The notes beneath the pieces are model-generated. The model saw nothing but the letters and a program-made list of their open reading frames with translations, made no database searches and was not told the origin of the DNA. 64,000 nt of DNA from Pseudomonadota bacterium (GTDB lineage: Bacteria > Pseudomonadota > Alphaproteobacteria > Caulobacterales > Caulobacteraceae). Location: NCBI GenBank assembly GCA_018241995.1, contig JAFECT010000004.1:124001-188000 (forward strand), written 5' to 3'. Below are positions 45,349 to 56,548 of this stretch, piece after piece; position 1 is the first letter of the stretch; each line of letters opens with the position of its first letter. The translations under genes were made by a program, and so were the position numbers.

Positions 45349-46656
45349 TCAGCTCGGATCTTCCAGGGAGAAGAGATCGGTTGCTTCGTGGTAGGCGAAC
45401 GCTTCGGCGTAGCGGCCCCAATCCGTGACGGCTTTCAGGGTCTGGGCCGCTTTCTCCGGCGTCATGTAGTCCTCGAGCTCGGCCCGAAACCGTCCGGCCG
45501 GAGCCTCCCGACCACGGCGCTCTTCGAGAACCTGGCGGATGCGCCGCGCCAATGGCACATAGGTCAGGAGGTGCTGCGCGAAGAGTTGTTTGCGGGCATC
45601 GACGTCCGCAGCGACGTAGCGGCGGCCGGCCGGCGTCAGGCGGATATCGCCGCCTTCCAGTTCGGCGAGCCGCATCAGTTGAAGCGTCTCCGCCACCGGG
45701 AACAGCTCGTCGATCTCCATCATCAACTCATCGCCAAGCTCGGGCAGATCGGCCTGGCCCTTGAATTTGCTGGAGGCGATCTCTTCGAGCATACCGGCCA
45801 AAAGGTTCGTTGAGACCTGAGGGAGCACCATCCCGATGCCCGTGCCTGGGAATAGACCTTCGCCGAGCGGACTCTGGCCGGCGCGCGCGGTCATGCGGGC
45901 ATAGATGTCCTCGACCAGGGCGCGGAACTGAGGGTCCTGGCGGTTCCGCGGCTGCGGCAGCTCCACCTTGATTTCAGCGATGACGCGACCGGGATTGGAC
46001 GAGAAGACCAGGATGCGGTCGCACATCAATACCGCCTCCTCGATGTTGTGGGTCACCATCAAGATCGACTTGATCGGCATGCGCCCTTCACACCACAGAT
46101 CGAGAAGATCGGTGCGCAGCGTCTCCGCGGTGAGCACGTCGAGGGCCGAAAACGGCTCGTCCATCAGGAGGACGGAAGGGTTGACCACGAGCGCGCGCGC
46201 CAGGCCGACGCGCTGGCGCATCCCGCCCGAAAGCTCCTTTGGGTAGGCGTTTTCAAAACCGTCGAGGCCGATGAGATCGATAGCCGCCAGGGCGCGGCGA
46301 CGGCGATCCGCCCGACCCACACCCTGCGCTTCGAGACCGAGCTCCACGTTTTCTTGCACTGTGAGCCACGGAAACAGAGCAAAGCTCTGAAAGACCATCG
46401 CCACGGAGGCCTGGCCATCGAGGTCGGGGTTGGACGGGAACGTAACGGTGCCCGCGGTCGGCGTGATCAGGCCCGCGATCGAGCGCAGCAAAGTGGACTT
46501 CCCCGAGCCCGACCGGCCGAGGAGCCCCACGATCTCCGCCTGACGCAGAGTGAGATTGACCTCGTCGAGGACGACGACGTCGGCGCCGTTCCCCTTGGCG
46601 TAGATTTGCCGGACGTTGCTCACTTCGACGAGCGGGCGGTCGAGCGTTTGCAGCAT
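45349..46656 (-). CDS. ABC ATPase (nitrate/sulfonate/bicarbonate type) with C-terminal AAA-associated domain
   Basis: A 435-aa protein. Residues about 8-260 are an ABC ATPase of the SsuB/TauB/NrtD group: Walker A GRSGSGKS, a Q-loop in VFQSFALFPW, the signature LSGGMRQR, Walker B VLLMDEPFSALD, and VTHNIEEA. Residues about 280-435 are an extra domain (LPELGDELMMEIDELFPVAETL through EDYMTPEKAAQTLKAVTDWGRYAE) like the AAA-associated C-terminal domain found in a subgroup of these ATPases. GGAGG lies 8 nt upstream of the ATG at 46656. It is 11 bp downstream of the permease gene. Confidence 0.9.
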   Translation of the reverse strand: MLQTLDRPLVEVSNVRQIYAKGNGADVVVLDEVNLTLRQAEIVGLLGRSGSGKSTLLRSIAGLITPTAGTVTFPSNPDLDGQASVAMVFQSFALFPWLTVQENVELGLEAQGVGRADRRRRALAAIDLIGLDGFENAYPKELSGGMRQRVGLARALVVNPSVLLMDEPFSALDVLTAETLRTDLLDLWCEGRMPIKSILMVTHNIEEAVLMCDRILVFSSNPGRVIAEIKVELPQPRNRQDPQFRALVEDIYARMTARAGQSPLGEGLFPGTGIGMVLPQVSTNLLAGMLEEIASSKFKGQADLPELGDELMMEIDELFPVAETLQLMRLAELEGGDIRLTPAGRRYVAADVDARKQLFAQHLLTYVPLARRIRQVLEERRGREAPAGRFRAELEDYMTPEKAAQTLKAVTDWGRYAEAFAYHEATDLFSLEDPS

Positions 46657-46667
46657 GGCGTTTCCTC

Positions 46668-48416
46668 CTAGTCGAGGCGCAGCCGGCGCTCAGCGAAGCC
46701 GTAGAGCGGCCGCCAGAGCGCGCGGTTCAGGATGATGACGAAGAGAGACATGACGGCGACGCCGAGGCCCACGCGTGGCAGGTCACCGGCCGCCGTCGCC
46801 TTGGCGATGAACGCGCCGAGCCCGCGCGCTTCCAGATGGGTTTGGCCCCAGCTGACCAGTTCGGCGACGATGGAAGCGTTCCATGAGCCGCCTGAAGCGG
46901 TGATCGCGCCGGTGACGTAGTAGGGAAAAATCCCCGGCAGCGCGACGGTGCGCCACCACTGCCAGCGCCGCACGCCGAACATGCTGGCCGCCTCCTTGAG
47001 GTCGGTCGGCAGGGCGCTCGCGCCGGCGATGACGTTGAACAGAATGTACCACTGCGTGCCGAAGACCATCAGCGGCGAGAGCCAGACGTCCGGGTTGAGC
47101 CGCAGGGCGACGATCACCATCACTGCGATGGGAAAGAGCACGTTCGCCGGGAACGCCGCGAGAAATTGGGCAAAAGGCTGCACGCGCTCGGCCCAGACCG
47201 GGCGCAGGCCGATCCAGACGCCAATCGGCACCCAGATCACACTCGCGATGACGATGAGGATCAGCACGCGTGCGAGCGTCAGAAGGCCAAGCGTCACTGC
47301 TTCCCCCACGGCCGGCAATGCGAGCGTGTGGGAGAGCACAACCGCGGCCTTGATCGCGACCAGGATCACAGCCACCAAAACAGCGCCAAGCCAAGCACGG
47401 TCGATCCAGCGCTCGGCGCGCGCCGGCAGGGTGATTGCGCGAGACTTGATCCGCGGTGGCTCGAAAGCGAGAAGTGCGCGGCCGAGCCAGGCGATGGGCG
47501 CGAACAGCGTCCGCGCGAGACGCGTGCGCCGGCTGAGGTCGTAGACCCAGGAGCGGGCGCGCTCCTGGGACGCCGTCTGCTCGAAACGGAACTTGTCGGC
47601 CCAGGCAACGATGGGACGGAAGATAAGCTGGTCGTAGAGGGCGATCACCAGCGCCATTGCACCTACGGCCCAGACGACAGCGCCGAGGTCCTTCCGTTCG
47701 ATAGCCAGCGCGAGCCAGGAGCCGAGACCGGGCAAGGTGACGGTATTGTCGCCGACGGTGATCGCTTCGGACGCGACGACGAAGAACCAGCCGCCCGACA
47801 TGGACATCATGGTGTTCCAGATCAGCCCGGGCATGGCGAAAGGGACTTCCAGCCGCAGGAACCGGCGCCAGGGCGACAGGCTGAACTGCCGGGACGCCTC
47901 GTCGAGATCGCTCGGGATGGTGCGCAGCGACTGATAGAAGCTGAAGGCCATGTTCCAGGCCTGGGCGGTGAAGACCGCGAACACCGAAGCGCACTCCGCG
48001 CCAAGTTCATTGCCGGGGAACAGCCCCAGGAAAAAGGCGACGGTAAAGGTCAGGAAGCCGAGAACCGGCACCGACTGTAGGATGTCGAGCGCCGGGATCA
48101 CCACCAGGGCGGCCTTACGGCTCTTGGCTGCCAGTGAGCCGACGACGAAGGTGAAGATCAGCGAGCACAGAATAGCTGCGAACATGCGCAGCGTGGTGAG
48201 AAGCGCGTAGCCGGGCAGCCGCCCGAGCTCCAGCACAACGGGGTGTTGGTGCAGCGCGGCGAGCGGCTGGTTCATCTGCTGTACGCCGTGCACGACAAGC
48301 ACAGCGCTGGTCCCGATCAGAACCAGCATGAGCAGGTCAGCGATGTTCGGCTTGGCGAAGGGCCGCGCGAACCGCGCGATGAACGCGCCCCGGCGCTCCG
48401 GCGCTAGAAATACCAT
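46668..48416 (-). CDS. ABC permease with two fused permease domains (582 aa)
   Basis: A single polypeptide with two binding-protein-dependent permease domains. EAA-type loops are at EASRQFSLSPWRRFLRLEVP (about residue 170) and EAASMFGVRRWQWWRTVALP (about residue 480). About 12 TM helices in all, with a roughly 60-residue cytoplasmic linker near residues 285-345. Fused permeases of this type pair with ATPases of the SsuB/NrtD group. GAGGTG lies 5 nt before the ATG. It is the first gene of the operon. No substrate-binding protein gene is adjacent. Confidence 0.88.
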   Translation of the reverse strand: MVFLAPERRGAFIARFARPFAKPNIADLLMLVLIGTSAVLVVHGVQQMNQPLAALHQHPVVLELGRLPGYALLTTLRMFAAILCSLIFTFVVGSLAAKSRKAALVVIPALDILQSVPVLGFLTFTVAFFLGLFPGNELGAECASVFAVFTAQAWNMAFSFYQSLRTIPSDLDEASRQFSLSPWRRFLRLEVPFAMPGLIWNTMMSMSGGWFFVVASEAITVGDNTVTLPGLGSWLALAIERKDLGAVVWAVGAMALVIALYDQLIFRPIVAWADKFRFEQTASQERARSWVYDLSRRTRLARTLFAPIAWLGRALLAFEPPRIKSRAITLPARAERWIDRAWLGAVLVAVILVAIKAAVVLSHTLALPAVGEAVTLGLLTLARVLILIVIASVIWVPIGVWIGLRPVWAERVQPFAQFLAAFPANVLFPIAVMVIVALRLNPDVWLSPLMVFGTQWYILFNVIAGASALPTDLKEAASMFGVRRWQWWRTVALPGIFPYYVTGAITASGGSWNASIVAELVSWGQTHLEARGLGAFIAKATAAGDLPRVGLGVAVMSLFVIILNRALWRPLYGFAERRLRLD

Positions 48417-49116
48417 GGCTCACCTCAAGTCAGCCGCCGAGGCCGACGCAGGGGCGAGCCCTTCGATCAGGCCCGTCCCGTCATCCTCAGCGGCGCATTA
48501 GATCGACTACTGTCGCTTGGCATCGGCTGGTCCTGGTTTCGTTCGCGGTGGCGGGCCGCCTCGAACACGGGCCGCAGATGAGCCGGGCGCGGCCGCCTGT
48601 CAAGGCAACCCCGCGTTACGTCGGCATCGAGTAATATGCTAATTTTATTGAGAAAGTGCGCGGCCGCAGCGGGATCGCCTATACCTTCGTATAGGGTCGC
48701 CATACCCATGGATAGGACGGCCATACGACTGCGCGAGGGGCGGCAAGACACCAGCGGACCACACTGACGGCGCAAGACGAAGGACACTTCTCTCCATGTT
48801 CCGTCATCCCGTGCAGCACCGGCCCTTTCCATCGGCGCTAGGCCAACCGCCCGCCTTGTCCGACCTCTGCACGCGTACAGGCGCTGGCGTGCAACACGGC
48901 ACGATCTGGCTCTTCAAGCATGGCATGCTTTCGAGGCGCGCCGCCGTTATCGGTGTGCTCTGCGCCATGCGCTTGTCGAGGGTAGGTTTCCACCTCTGGC
49001 TTCGGCGTCGTGAAGCGCATCGTCAGCTACGCGCCATTATCGGCCAAACAGCTAGGCCCTAAACGCGACCGCTCGCCCGTGTGCTATGCGCGTCGCTGAT
49101 GGAAGGTCGCTGACCG
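48417..49116. other. 700-bp divergent regulatory spacer
   Basis: Separates the ABC operon (-) from the two-component genes (+). Short frames occur (for example 48796-49062 on +), but they lack ribosome sites and family features. The left half is comparatively AT-rich around 48630-48652 (AATATGCTAATTTTATTGAG) and contains the phased repeats at 48678-48726, placing the likely operon promoter 200-300 bp before the permease ATG. Confidence 0.55.
48678..48726. promoter_or_regulatory. Three 7-bp motifs at 21-bp steps, first in an 18-bp palindrome
   Basis: CCTATAC at 48678, GCCATAC at 48699 and GCCATAC at 48720 start exactly 21 bp apart, i.e. two helical turns, on one face of the DNA. The first also forms an inverted pair with GTATAGG (48689-48695, spacer CTTC). 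Such phased arrays are typical of response-regulator operators. Its position between the ABC operon and the kinase/regulator genes suggests it is the regulator's target. Confidence 0.55.
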
Positions 49117-50187
49117 ATGCCGAGCCGATTCCGCCTCTCCGAAGGCTGGAGCACAATTTCGCTGCGCGTGCTGGCGGCGCTGCTCGCGGGCGCGATTTTC
49201 GTGCTCGATACGGTGACGCCGCGCGAAATCGCCATGGCCGTTTTTTATGTGGCGGTTGTGCTGATCGCCATGCGGTTTCTCCCTCCACGCGGCGTAACCC
49301 TGGTCGCCTGCGCCTGCATCGCTCTCTCGATCATCAGCTATGCGCTTACGCCGCGAGGTTCGCCCGAAGCCGGACTCTGGAATCTCGCCATCGCCGTGAC
49401 CGCCATCCTCGTGGCGACCTACCTCGCCCGAAAACTGGTCGCTGCTGAAGCCGCCGCTCACGAAGCCAAGGCGCAGCTCGCTCGGGTGACGCGCATCGCC
49501 GCGATCGGAGAATTGACGGCATCAATCGCCCACGAGGTGAACCAGCCTCTTACGGCGGTGATCGCGAGCGGTGACGCCGGTACGAGGTGGCTTGCGACCG
49601 ATCCTCCAAACGTCGCGCGGGCCCAGCGCGCCCTGGAACGAATGATTGGTGACGCCAAGCGGGCGAGCGAAATCGTAGGCCGCGTGCGGGCGATGGCGAG
49701 CGGCGCACCCACACAGAAGCGGTCCCTCGCGCTAAACGGAGCCGTGCGCCGGGCGCTCGCCTTGCTCTTCGACGAATTCAATCGGCTGCGGATTTCCGTG
49801 CAAGTCGATCTCGACGAACGCCTGCCCGCGGTGGGCGCCGACCCTGTTCAGGTGCAGCAGGTGCTCATCAACCTCCTTACGAACGCCGGCGAAGCCCTAG
49901 CGGCGGTGGATGATCGGCCGCGCGAGCTCGTGATCGTCACAGCACGGGACGACGGACACCTGCTCGTGCGAGTAAGTGACAATGGGCCGGGCCTCGGGGC
50001 CTCGAACCCTGAGGAAATATTCGATGCCTTCGTCACCCGGAAGCCCGGCGGCATGGGCATCGGGTTGTCGCTCAGCCGCTCGATCATCGAGCGGCACGGC
50101 GGCCGCATCACTGCGATTCCGAACGCGCCCTTTGGGCTCACCGTCCAATTCTCCCTGCCTATTGATAAGGGTGACGCCCATGGCTGA
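49117..50187 (+). CDS. Membrane-bound sensor histidine kinase
   Basis: A 356-aa kinase. The N-terminal 110 residues hold four predicted TM helices (about 15-31, 38-55, 58-77 and 88-107) with hardly any periplasmic loop and no PAS or HAMP domain, so the signal is probably sensed in the membrane. The phospho-acceptor H139 lies in ASIAHEVNQPL (HisKA, FixL/DctB-like class). HATPase motifs follow: LINLLTNAGEAL (N box), SDNGPGL (G1), EIFDAFVTRKPGGMGIGLSLS (F/G2). Its stop overlaps the response regulator start by 8 bp. Confidence 0.9.
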   Translation: MPSRFRLSEGWSTISLRVLAALLAGAIFVLDTVTPREIAMAVFYVAVVLIAMRFLPPRGVTLVACACIALSIISYALTPRGSPEAGLWNLAIAVTAILVATYLARKLVAAEAAAHEAKAQLARVTRIAAIGELTASIAHEVNQPLTAVIASGDAGTRWLATDPPNVARAQRALERMIGDAKRASEIVGRVRAMASGAPTQKRSLALNGAVRRALALLFDEFNRLRISVQVDLDERLPAVGADPVQVQQVLINLLTNAGEALAAVDDRPRELVIVTARDDGHLLVRVSDNGPGLGASNPEEIFDAFVTRKPGGMGIGLSLSRSIIERHGGRITAIPNAPFGLTVQFSLPIDKGDAHG

Positions 50188-50830
50188 GCTCCACGGCCCT
50201 TCACGCGAACGGTCGGTCGTCTATGTGATCGATGACGACGCCTCTATCCGTTCCGCGCTCGACGATCTGTTGAGCTCGGTCGGACTCGAAGCGCGGACCT
50301 ATGCGTCGGTGGCTGAGTTCATGGGCGCGCAAAGGCCGGACGTAGCGTCATGTGTCGTGCTCGATGTGCGCATGCCAGGTCAGGGCGGGCTCGACTTTCA
50401 ACAGGCGATGAAACGCTCGGGATCGGAATTGCCGATCATCTTCATCACCGGGCACGGCGACGTCGAAATGAGCGTTCGCGCCATGAAGTCCGGCGCGGTC
50501 GATTTTCTGTCGAAGCCTTTCCGGGACCAGGATTTGCTCGACGCCATCCAGACGGCGCTCCAGCGCGACATGGCCCGTCGAGAGGTCGCGGGCCATTTAG
50601 ACCAGGTCCTTGCCCGCTACAGCACGCTCACGTCTGGAGAGCGCGACGTCATGCAGCTGGTCACGGCAGGCCGGCTGAACAAACAGATCGCAGGCGAGCT
50701 TGGTCTCAGCGAGATCACCGTCAAAGTCCGCCGGGCGCAGGTCATGCGCAAGATGGGCGCTCAAACCCTACCGGACCTCGTCCGGCTGGCAGACCTAATT
50801 CGTCAATCTAGCGGTCCAGACGGTGTCTGA
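50180..50830 (+). CDS. FixJ/NarL-family response regulator
   Basis: A 216-aa regulator: receiver domain with acidic pocket (VYVIDDD), phospho-acceptor D62 in VVLDVRMPGQGG, Thr in FITGHGD and Lys in FLSKPF. A C-terminal LuxR-type helix-turn-helix follows: LTSGERDVMQLVTAGRLNKQ and GLSEITVKVRRAQVMRKMGA. It is translationally coupled to the kinase gene. Likely targets are the divergent ABC/porin operon and its own promoter, through the 21-bp-phased motif array at 48678-48726 (inference). Confidence 0.9.
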   Translation: MAELHGPSRERSVVYVIDDDASIRSALDDLLSSVGLEARTYASVAEFMGAQRPDVASCVVLDVRMPGQGGLDFQQAMKRSGSELPIIFITGHGDVEMSVRAMKSGAVDFLSKPFRDQDLLDAIQTALQRDMARREVAGHLDQVLARYSTLTSGERDVMQLVTAGRLNKQIAGELGLSEITVKVRRAQVMRKMGAQTLPDLVRLADLIRQSSGPDGV

Positions 50831-50858
50831 ATCGGAAGTGAGAGCAGCATCATAAAGA

Positions 50859-50882
50859 GCCCCGCGGATCGCTCCGCGGGGC
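50859..50882. terminator. Hairpin between convergent response regulator and hppA
   Basis: GCCCCGCGGA / TCCGCGGGGC, a perfect 10-bp stem with loop TCGC. Read on the minus strand it is followed by TCTTTAT, so it mainly terminates hppA; on the plus strand it also lies 29 bp after the response regulator stop. Confidence 0.7.
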
Positions 50883-50909
50883 GCTTCAGTCTCTGGCTCC
50901 AGACCAGGA

Positions 50910-53060
<2,151 letters not shown>

Positions 53061-53239
53061 ATTGTAGGCGCCCCTGTGGTTGCGGCCGACCCGAGCGGCG
53101 CGAAGGCCGCCCCCATCGAATCAGCTCCGGGCGCAATCTGCGCCCCTGGGAAAAGAGGCAGGAAAGTGCCAAAAGACCCCCGCGCGCGCAACCTCGCTGT
53201 TGCAGCGCCAAAAATCCCTGATTTTAAAGGCTTAAATGC

Positions 53240-53674
53240 TTAAGGCCGGGGCGCGCCGACGCGTTTTTGCGCCGTGGGCGGATTGGGCAGCACCACCTGG
53301 GTGACCACGCCGGGCCCGACGATGGCGGCCGCTTCGCGCAGCATGGTCGCCTTCATGGCGTTGACGTCGATGCTCATCCACTGGCCGGGGACGCTGAACG
53401 GCCGCCGATGCGAGGCGCGCACCAGGGCGTCGCGGAAGTAGGGTTCCTTCTCGCGGGTCTTGTTCGGATCGACGCCCGACGCCAGCAGCAGGCGCACCGA
53501 AACGAAGACGTAGTTGCGCAGCTTGCCGCCATCGACGACCGGCAGGCCCACCGGCGCCAGGTCCACGTACTGGCCCACGACCTTGGAAGAGCCCCCCTCC
53601 TCCCCGGCGAGAGCCTGGGTGGCGGTGACGGCGGGAGCGGCCAGGGCGGCGGCGATGAGGGTGCGGCGGCGCAT
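53240..53674 (-). CDS. Small exported protein of unknown function
   Basis: 144 aa with an N-terminal export signal (MRRRTLIAAALAAPAVTATQALA, an RRR start followed by a hydrophobic stretch, Tat- or Sec-like). The mature part has YVDLAPVGLPVVDGGKLRNYVFVSVRLLL, somewhat like the beta-strand region of FliL-type periplasmic domains, but no clear family. The ATG at 53674 is preferred; a longer frame to 53767 is Arg-rich. About 180 bp upstream of hppA's start, pointing the same way. Confidence 0.6.
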   Translation of the reverse strand: MRRRTLIAAALAAPAVTATQALAGEEGGSSKVVGQYVDLAPVGLPVVDGGKLRNYVFVSVRLLLASGVDPNKTREKEPYFRDALVRASHRRPFSVPGQWMSIDVNAMKATMLREAAAIVGPGVVTQVVLPNPPTAQKRVGAPRP

Positions 53675-53797
53675 GACGCCAAGGTCGGCGGATAAGGTTA
53701 GCGGAGTCTTGCCGCGCCGCCGGCAGAGGAGCCGCAAACTGCGGTTGCACCTGGACAGCATACGCAATAGCGTTCGACGATCTTTGGGGGGTTACCA

Positions 53798-54475
53798 ATG
53801 CAAATTCGATACGCTGCGGCGCTGGCGCCGCTGCTCGCGCTGAGCTTTGCGACGGCGGTCACCGCCCAGACGCCGCCTGCGCCCACGACGGCTTCTCCCG
53901 CCGCACCCGTCATGGCCCCCGCGCCAGCCGCCGCTCCAGCCGCCGCTCCAGCCGCCGCGGTCAGGGCGCCGGCCGGGACGCCGATCACGGTCGTGCTGCA
54001 AGACGCCACCACGTCGCGCACCGCCAAGGTAGGCGACCGGCTGGCCATCAAGCTGCGCGACGCGGTGAAGGTCGACGGCGTTGAAATCATCCCCGCGGGC
54101 GTACGCGGCGAAGTCGAGGTGATCGACGCATCGCCCGCGACCGGCGGCGGCCACGCGGGCAAGCTGCTGCTGGCGGCGCGTTGGCTCGACGTTCGCGGGC
54201 AGAGAGTGCCGATCCGGACCCTCAAGCTCGGCCGCGGCGGGACGGACGAAACCACCGTGGCCAACAGCATGGCGCTGGCCGGCGGCGTTGCAGGCGCCCT
54301 GCTCAGTCTCGCGGTCAAAGGCGGCGAGGTCGAATTCCCCGTCGGCGCGCCGGCCAGCGCCAAGCTCGCAGCCGACGTCGAAGCGCCGGCCGCGTCCGCC
54401 GCCCAAACCGTCGCGCCGGCAGCGGCCCCGACCGCATCCCCGGCCGCAGCCGGGCCTGTCAAACCCAACACCTGA
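53798..54475 (+). CDS. Exported Ala/Pro-rich protein of unknown function
   Basis: 225 aa: signal peptide (MQIRYAAALAPLLALSFATAVTAQ), a low-complexity Ala/Pro linker (about residues 25-60), a compact beta-rich domain (about 60-155: ITVVLQDATTSRTAKVGDRLAIKL, IPAGVRGEVEVIDA) and a second Ala/Pro tail. The globular part resembles the beta-sandwich pieces of secreted proteins that limit or store something at the envelope, but no family is assigned. 17 bp before the DUF2846 gene in the same direction. Confidence 0.68.
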   Translation: MQIRYAAALAPLLALSFATAVTAQTPPAPTTASPAAPVMAPAPAAAPAAAPAAAVRAPAGTPITVVLQDATTSRTAKVGDRLAIKLRDAVKVDGVEIIPAGVRGEVEVIDASPATGGGHAGKLLLAARWLDVRGQRVPIRTLKLGRGGTDETTVANSMALAGGVAGALLSLAVKGGEVEFPVGAPASAKLAADVEAPAASAAQTVAPAAAPTASPAAAGPVKPNT

Positions 54476-54492
54476 TCTCAAAGGAGTCATCC

Positions 54493-54978
54493 ATGAAACC
54501 TCGCATCCTGGCCCTGGCGGCCGTCATCGCAACCGCCTGCTCAGGCGCGGCCCTGGCCGCCGATCCGGCGCCCGCCGAGGTCACCAACATCGCATCGGGC
54601 AAGATCGCCGCGCCGCCCGCTGGCAAGGCGCAGGTAATCTTCTTCCGTCAGTCGCGCTTTGCCGGCGGCGGCGTAGCCTTCACCATCAAGGAAGGTGACG
54701 TGGGCCTGGTGAAGATCGGCAGCGGCTCCTACGGCATCCACTTCGCCGACCCGGGCAAGCACGTATTCAAGGTACAGTCGGAAGCCACCGACAGCCTGAC
54801 CATGGAGCTCGACGCCGGCGAGACCTACTACGTCGAAGAGACCATGACCCAAGGCCTCATGCTGTACCGGCCGAAACTGGCCGCGTCCGATGAAGCCGCG
54901 TTCAAGGCGGTCTCGGGCAAACTGCGCGTTTCGCAGTTCAAGTCCGAGGACAAGGCTGACGCGCCGCCCGCGAAGTAA
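54493..54978 (+). CDS. DUF2846-domain exported protein
   Basis: 161 aa with a signal peptide (MKPRILALAAVIATACSGAALA) and a domain typical of DUF2846: KAQVIFFRQSRFAGGGVAFTIKEGD, GSYGIHFADPGKHVFKVQSEA and ELDAGETYYVEETMTQG. The function of the family is unknown; members are small outer-membrane or periplasmic proteins. AAGGAG lies 7 nt upstream of the ATG. Probably in one transcript with the preceding Ala/Pro-rich gene, ending at the terminator 55003-55038. Confidence 0.8.
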   Translation: MKPRILALAAVIATACSGAALAADPAPAEVTNIASGKIAAPPAGKAQVIFFRQSRFAGGGVAFTIKEGDVGLVKIGSGSYGIHFADPGKHVFKVQSEATDSLTMELDAGETYYVEETMTQGLMLYRPKLAASDEAAFKAVSGKLRVSQFKSEDKADAPPAK

Positions 54979-55002
54979 GGCGCCTGCCGAAAGACGACCT
55001 GA

Positions 55003-55038
55003 CGAGCCGTCCGCCGCCGCGGGCGGCTCGTCTTATTT
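55003..55038 (+). terminator. Intrinsic terminator after DUF2846 gene
   Basis: CGAGCCGTCCGC / GGGCGGCTCG form a stem of about 9 bp with one mismatch, followed by TCTTATTTG. It overlaps the last codons of the convergent thiL gene. Confidence 0.7.
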
Positions 55039-56031
55039 GTGCCGCCAGCCCGCGTGGCGCACTTCGACCGGCTGCCCCTCGAACATCACCTGCACGCCCT
55101 CGCCCGCGACGACACGGCCGATCGCCGTGAACGGAACGCCTGCCCTCTCCGCGCCCTTCGCCAGCGCCTCAACGCGGTCAGGTCGCACGGCGCAGACGAT
55201 CTCGTAGTCGTCGCCGCCGGTGGCGAGGTCGAGCAGGGACGCCGCGGGATCGACCCGGTGCTCCAGCCAGGCCTTGGCCGCGCGCGACAGCGGCAGGTGA
55301 TCAAGCGCGATCTCGATCCCGACCTTGCCGGCCTCGGCCAGATGGCCCGCATCGGCGACCAGGCCGTCGGAGACGTCCGCCGAAGCGCTAGCGTGATCGC
55401 GCACCAAGCGCGCCAACACGGTCCGCGGCTCCGGCAGGCGATAGCGGCGCGCCAGGGCCTCGATGCGGGCCTCCTCCAGGTGCGCGAGTTCGCCTTTCGC
55501 CGCCTGCAGCCCCAGCCAGCCGTCGCCGATGGCCCCGGACACCATCAGCACGTCGCCGGGCTTCGCGCCCGCCCGCGCCACGGTCCGGCCTGTGGGCGTC
55601 CAGCCGAGCGCCGTGATCGAGGCCGTCAGCGGTCCCGGCGTGGACGTCGTGTCACCGCCGAACAGCTTGATCCCATAGTGCGCCTGATCCTCACGCAACC
55701 CCGCCGCGAAAGCCTCGCGCGCCAGGCCATCGCAGCGCTTCGACCACGAGATCGACAGCAGGTAGCCGTATGGATCCGCGCCCTTGGCGGCGAGGTCGGA
55801 CAGGTTCACGCGCAGCAGCTTCCGGGCCACCAGATCGAGCGGATCCTCGGCCAGGAAGTGCACGCCCTCGACCATGGCGTCCTTGGTCACGACCAGGTCC
55901 TGACCGGGGCGCGACGGGATCACCGCTACGTCGTCGAGCAGCCCCCTCGCCTCCGGCGCACCCTGGGCCAGCGGCCGGAACAGCCGCTCTATGGTGTCGA
56001 ACTCGTCGGTGGGCTCAGCGGCGGAGGTCAC
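55033..56031 (-). CDS. thiL: Thiamine-monophosphate kinase
   Basis: Phosphorylates thiamine monophosphate to the active cofactor. 332 aa with ThiL blocks: [58 protein letters not shown] and [15 protein letters not shown], plus the C-terminal [11 protein letters not shown]. The start is the GTG at 56031, which overlaps the end of nusB by 17 bp; the longer frame to 56106 is a shadow of nusB. Last gene of the glyA-rib-nusB operon. Confidence 0.93.
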   Translation of the reverse strand: MTSAAEPTDEFDTIERLFRPLAQGAPEARGLLDDVAVIPSRPGQDLVVTKDAMVEGVHFLAEDPLDLVARKLLRVNLSDLAAKGADPYGYLLSISWSKRCDGLAREAFAAGLREDQAHYGIKLFGGDTTSTPGPLTASITALGWTPTGRTVARAGAKPGDVLMVSGAIGDGWLGLQAAKGELAHLEEARIEALARRYRLPEPRTVLARLVRDHASASADVSDGLVADAGHLAEAGKVGIEIALDHLPLSRAAKAWLEHRVDPAASLLDLATGGDDYEIVCAVRPDRVEALAKGAERAGVPFTAIGRVVAGEGVQVMFEGQPVEVRHAGWRHK

Positions 56032-56548
56032 GGGCCACGCCGTCCAGGGCGGCGTTGACGAACTTGGCCTCGGTCGGGTCGAAGAAGGCCTTGGCCAGCT
56101 CGACATACTCGTCGATCACCACCTCGACGGGCGTGTCGCCCTTGTGCGCCAGCTCGAAGGCGCCGGCCCTGAGGATCGCGCGCACCGTGGCGTCGATCCG
56201 CTCCAGCTTCCAGCCGTCGGCCAGTCGCGACACCACCGCCTTGTCGACGGCCGACTGGTGTTCGACCACGCCGCGCACGATCTCGGCGAAGTAGTCTTCG
56301 TCGGCCTCGCCCAATGGCTCGCCTTCCAGGTCGGCGTCGAACCTGTGGTCGCGGAACTCGCGGATCACCGTGTCCACGCCCTCGCCGCCCATCTCCAGCT
56401 GATAGAGGGCCTGGACGGCGGTCAGGCGCGCCACGGTGCGGGCGCGGCGCTCACGCGGGGTCAGCTTGGAGGCGCGCTCGGCCTCAGCCGCAGCCAGCTG
56501 GTCGATCACGGCCTTCAGATTGGCCGGCCCGGCTCCGCCCTCGCTCAC
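56015..56548 (-). CDS. nusB: Transcription antitermination factor NusB
   Basis: A helical RNA-binding protein that works with NusE in rRNA antitermination. 177 aa with [30 protein letters not shown] and [14 protein letters not shown], then [10 protein letters not shown] at the C-terminus. The GTG at 56548 overlaps the ribH stop by 4 bp (GTGA). It has a roughly 40-residue N-terminal extension ([20 protein letters not shown]) beyond the usual core. Confidence 0.92.
   Translation of the reverse strand: MSEGGAGPANLKAVIDQLAAAEAERASKLTPRERRARTVARLTAVQALYQLEMGGEGVDTVIREFRDHRFDADLEGEPLGEADEDYFAEIVRGVVEHQSAVDKAVVSRLADGWKLERIDATVRAILRAGAFELAHKGDTPVEVVIDEYVELAKAFFDPTEAKFVNAALDGVARDLRR

Noticed and set aside
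48796..49062. 88-aa open frame before the histidine kinase
   Set aside because: No ribosome site, no conserved motif, poor codon use; it is more likely part of the regulatory spacer.
53221..53242. Three TTAA tetramers in a row, resembling a CtrA site
   Set aside because: CtrA boxes need TTAA-N7-TTAA; here the gaps are 4 nt, and the last copy includes the stop codon of the exported-protein gene.
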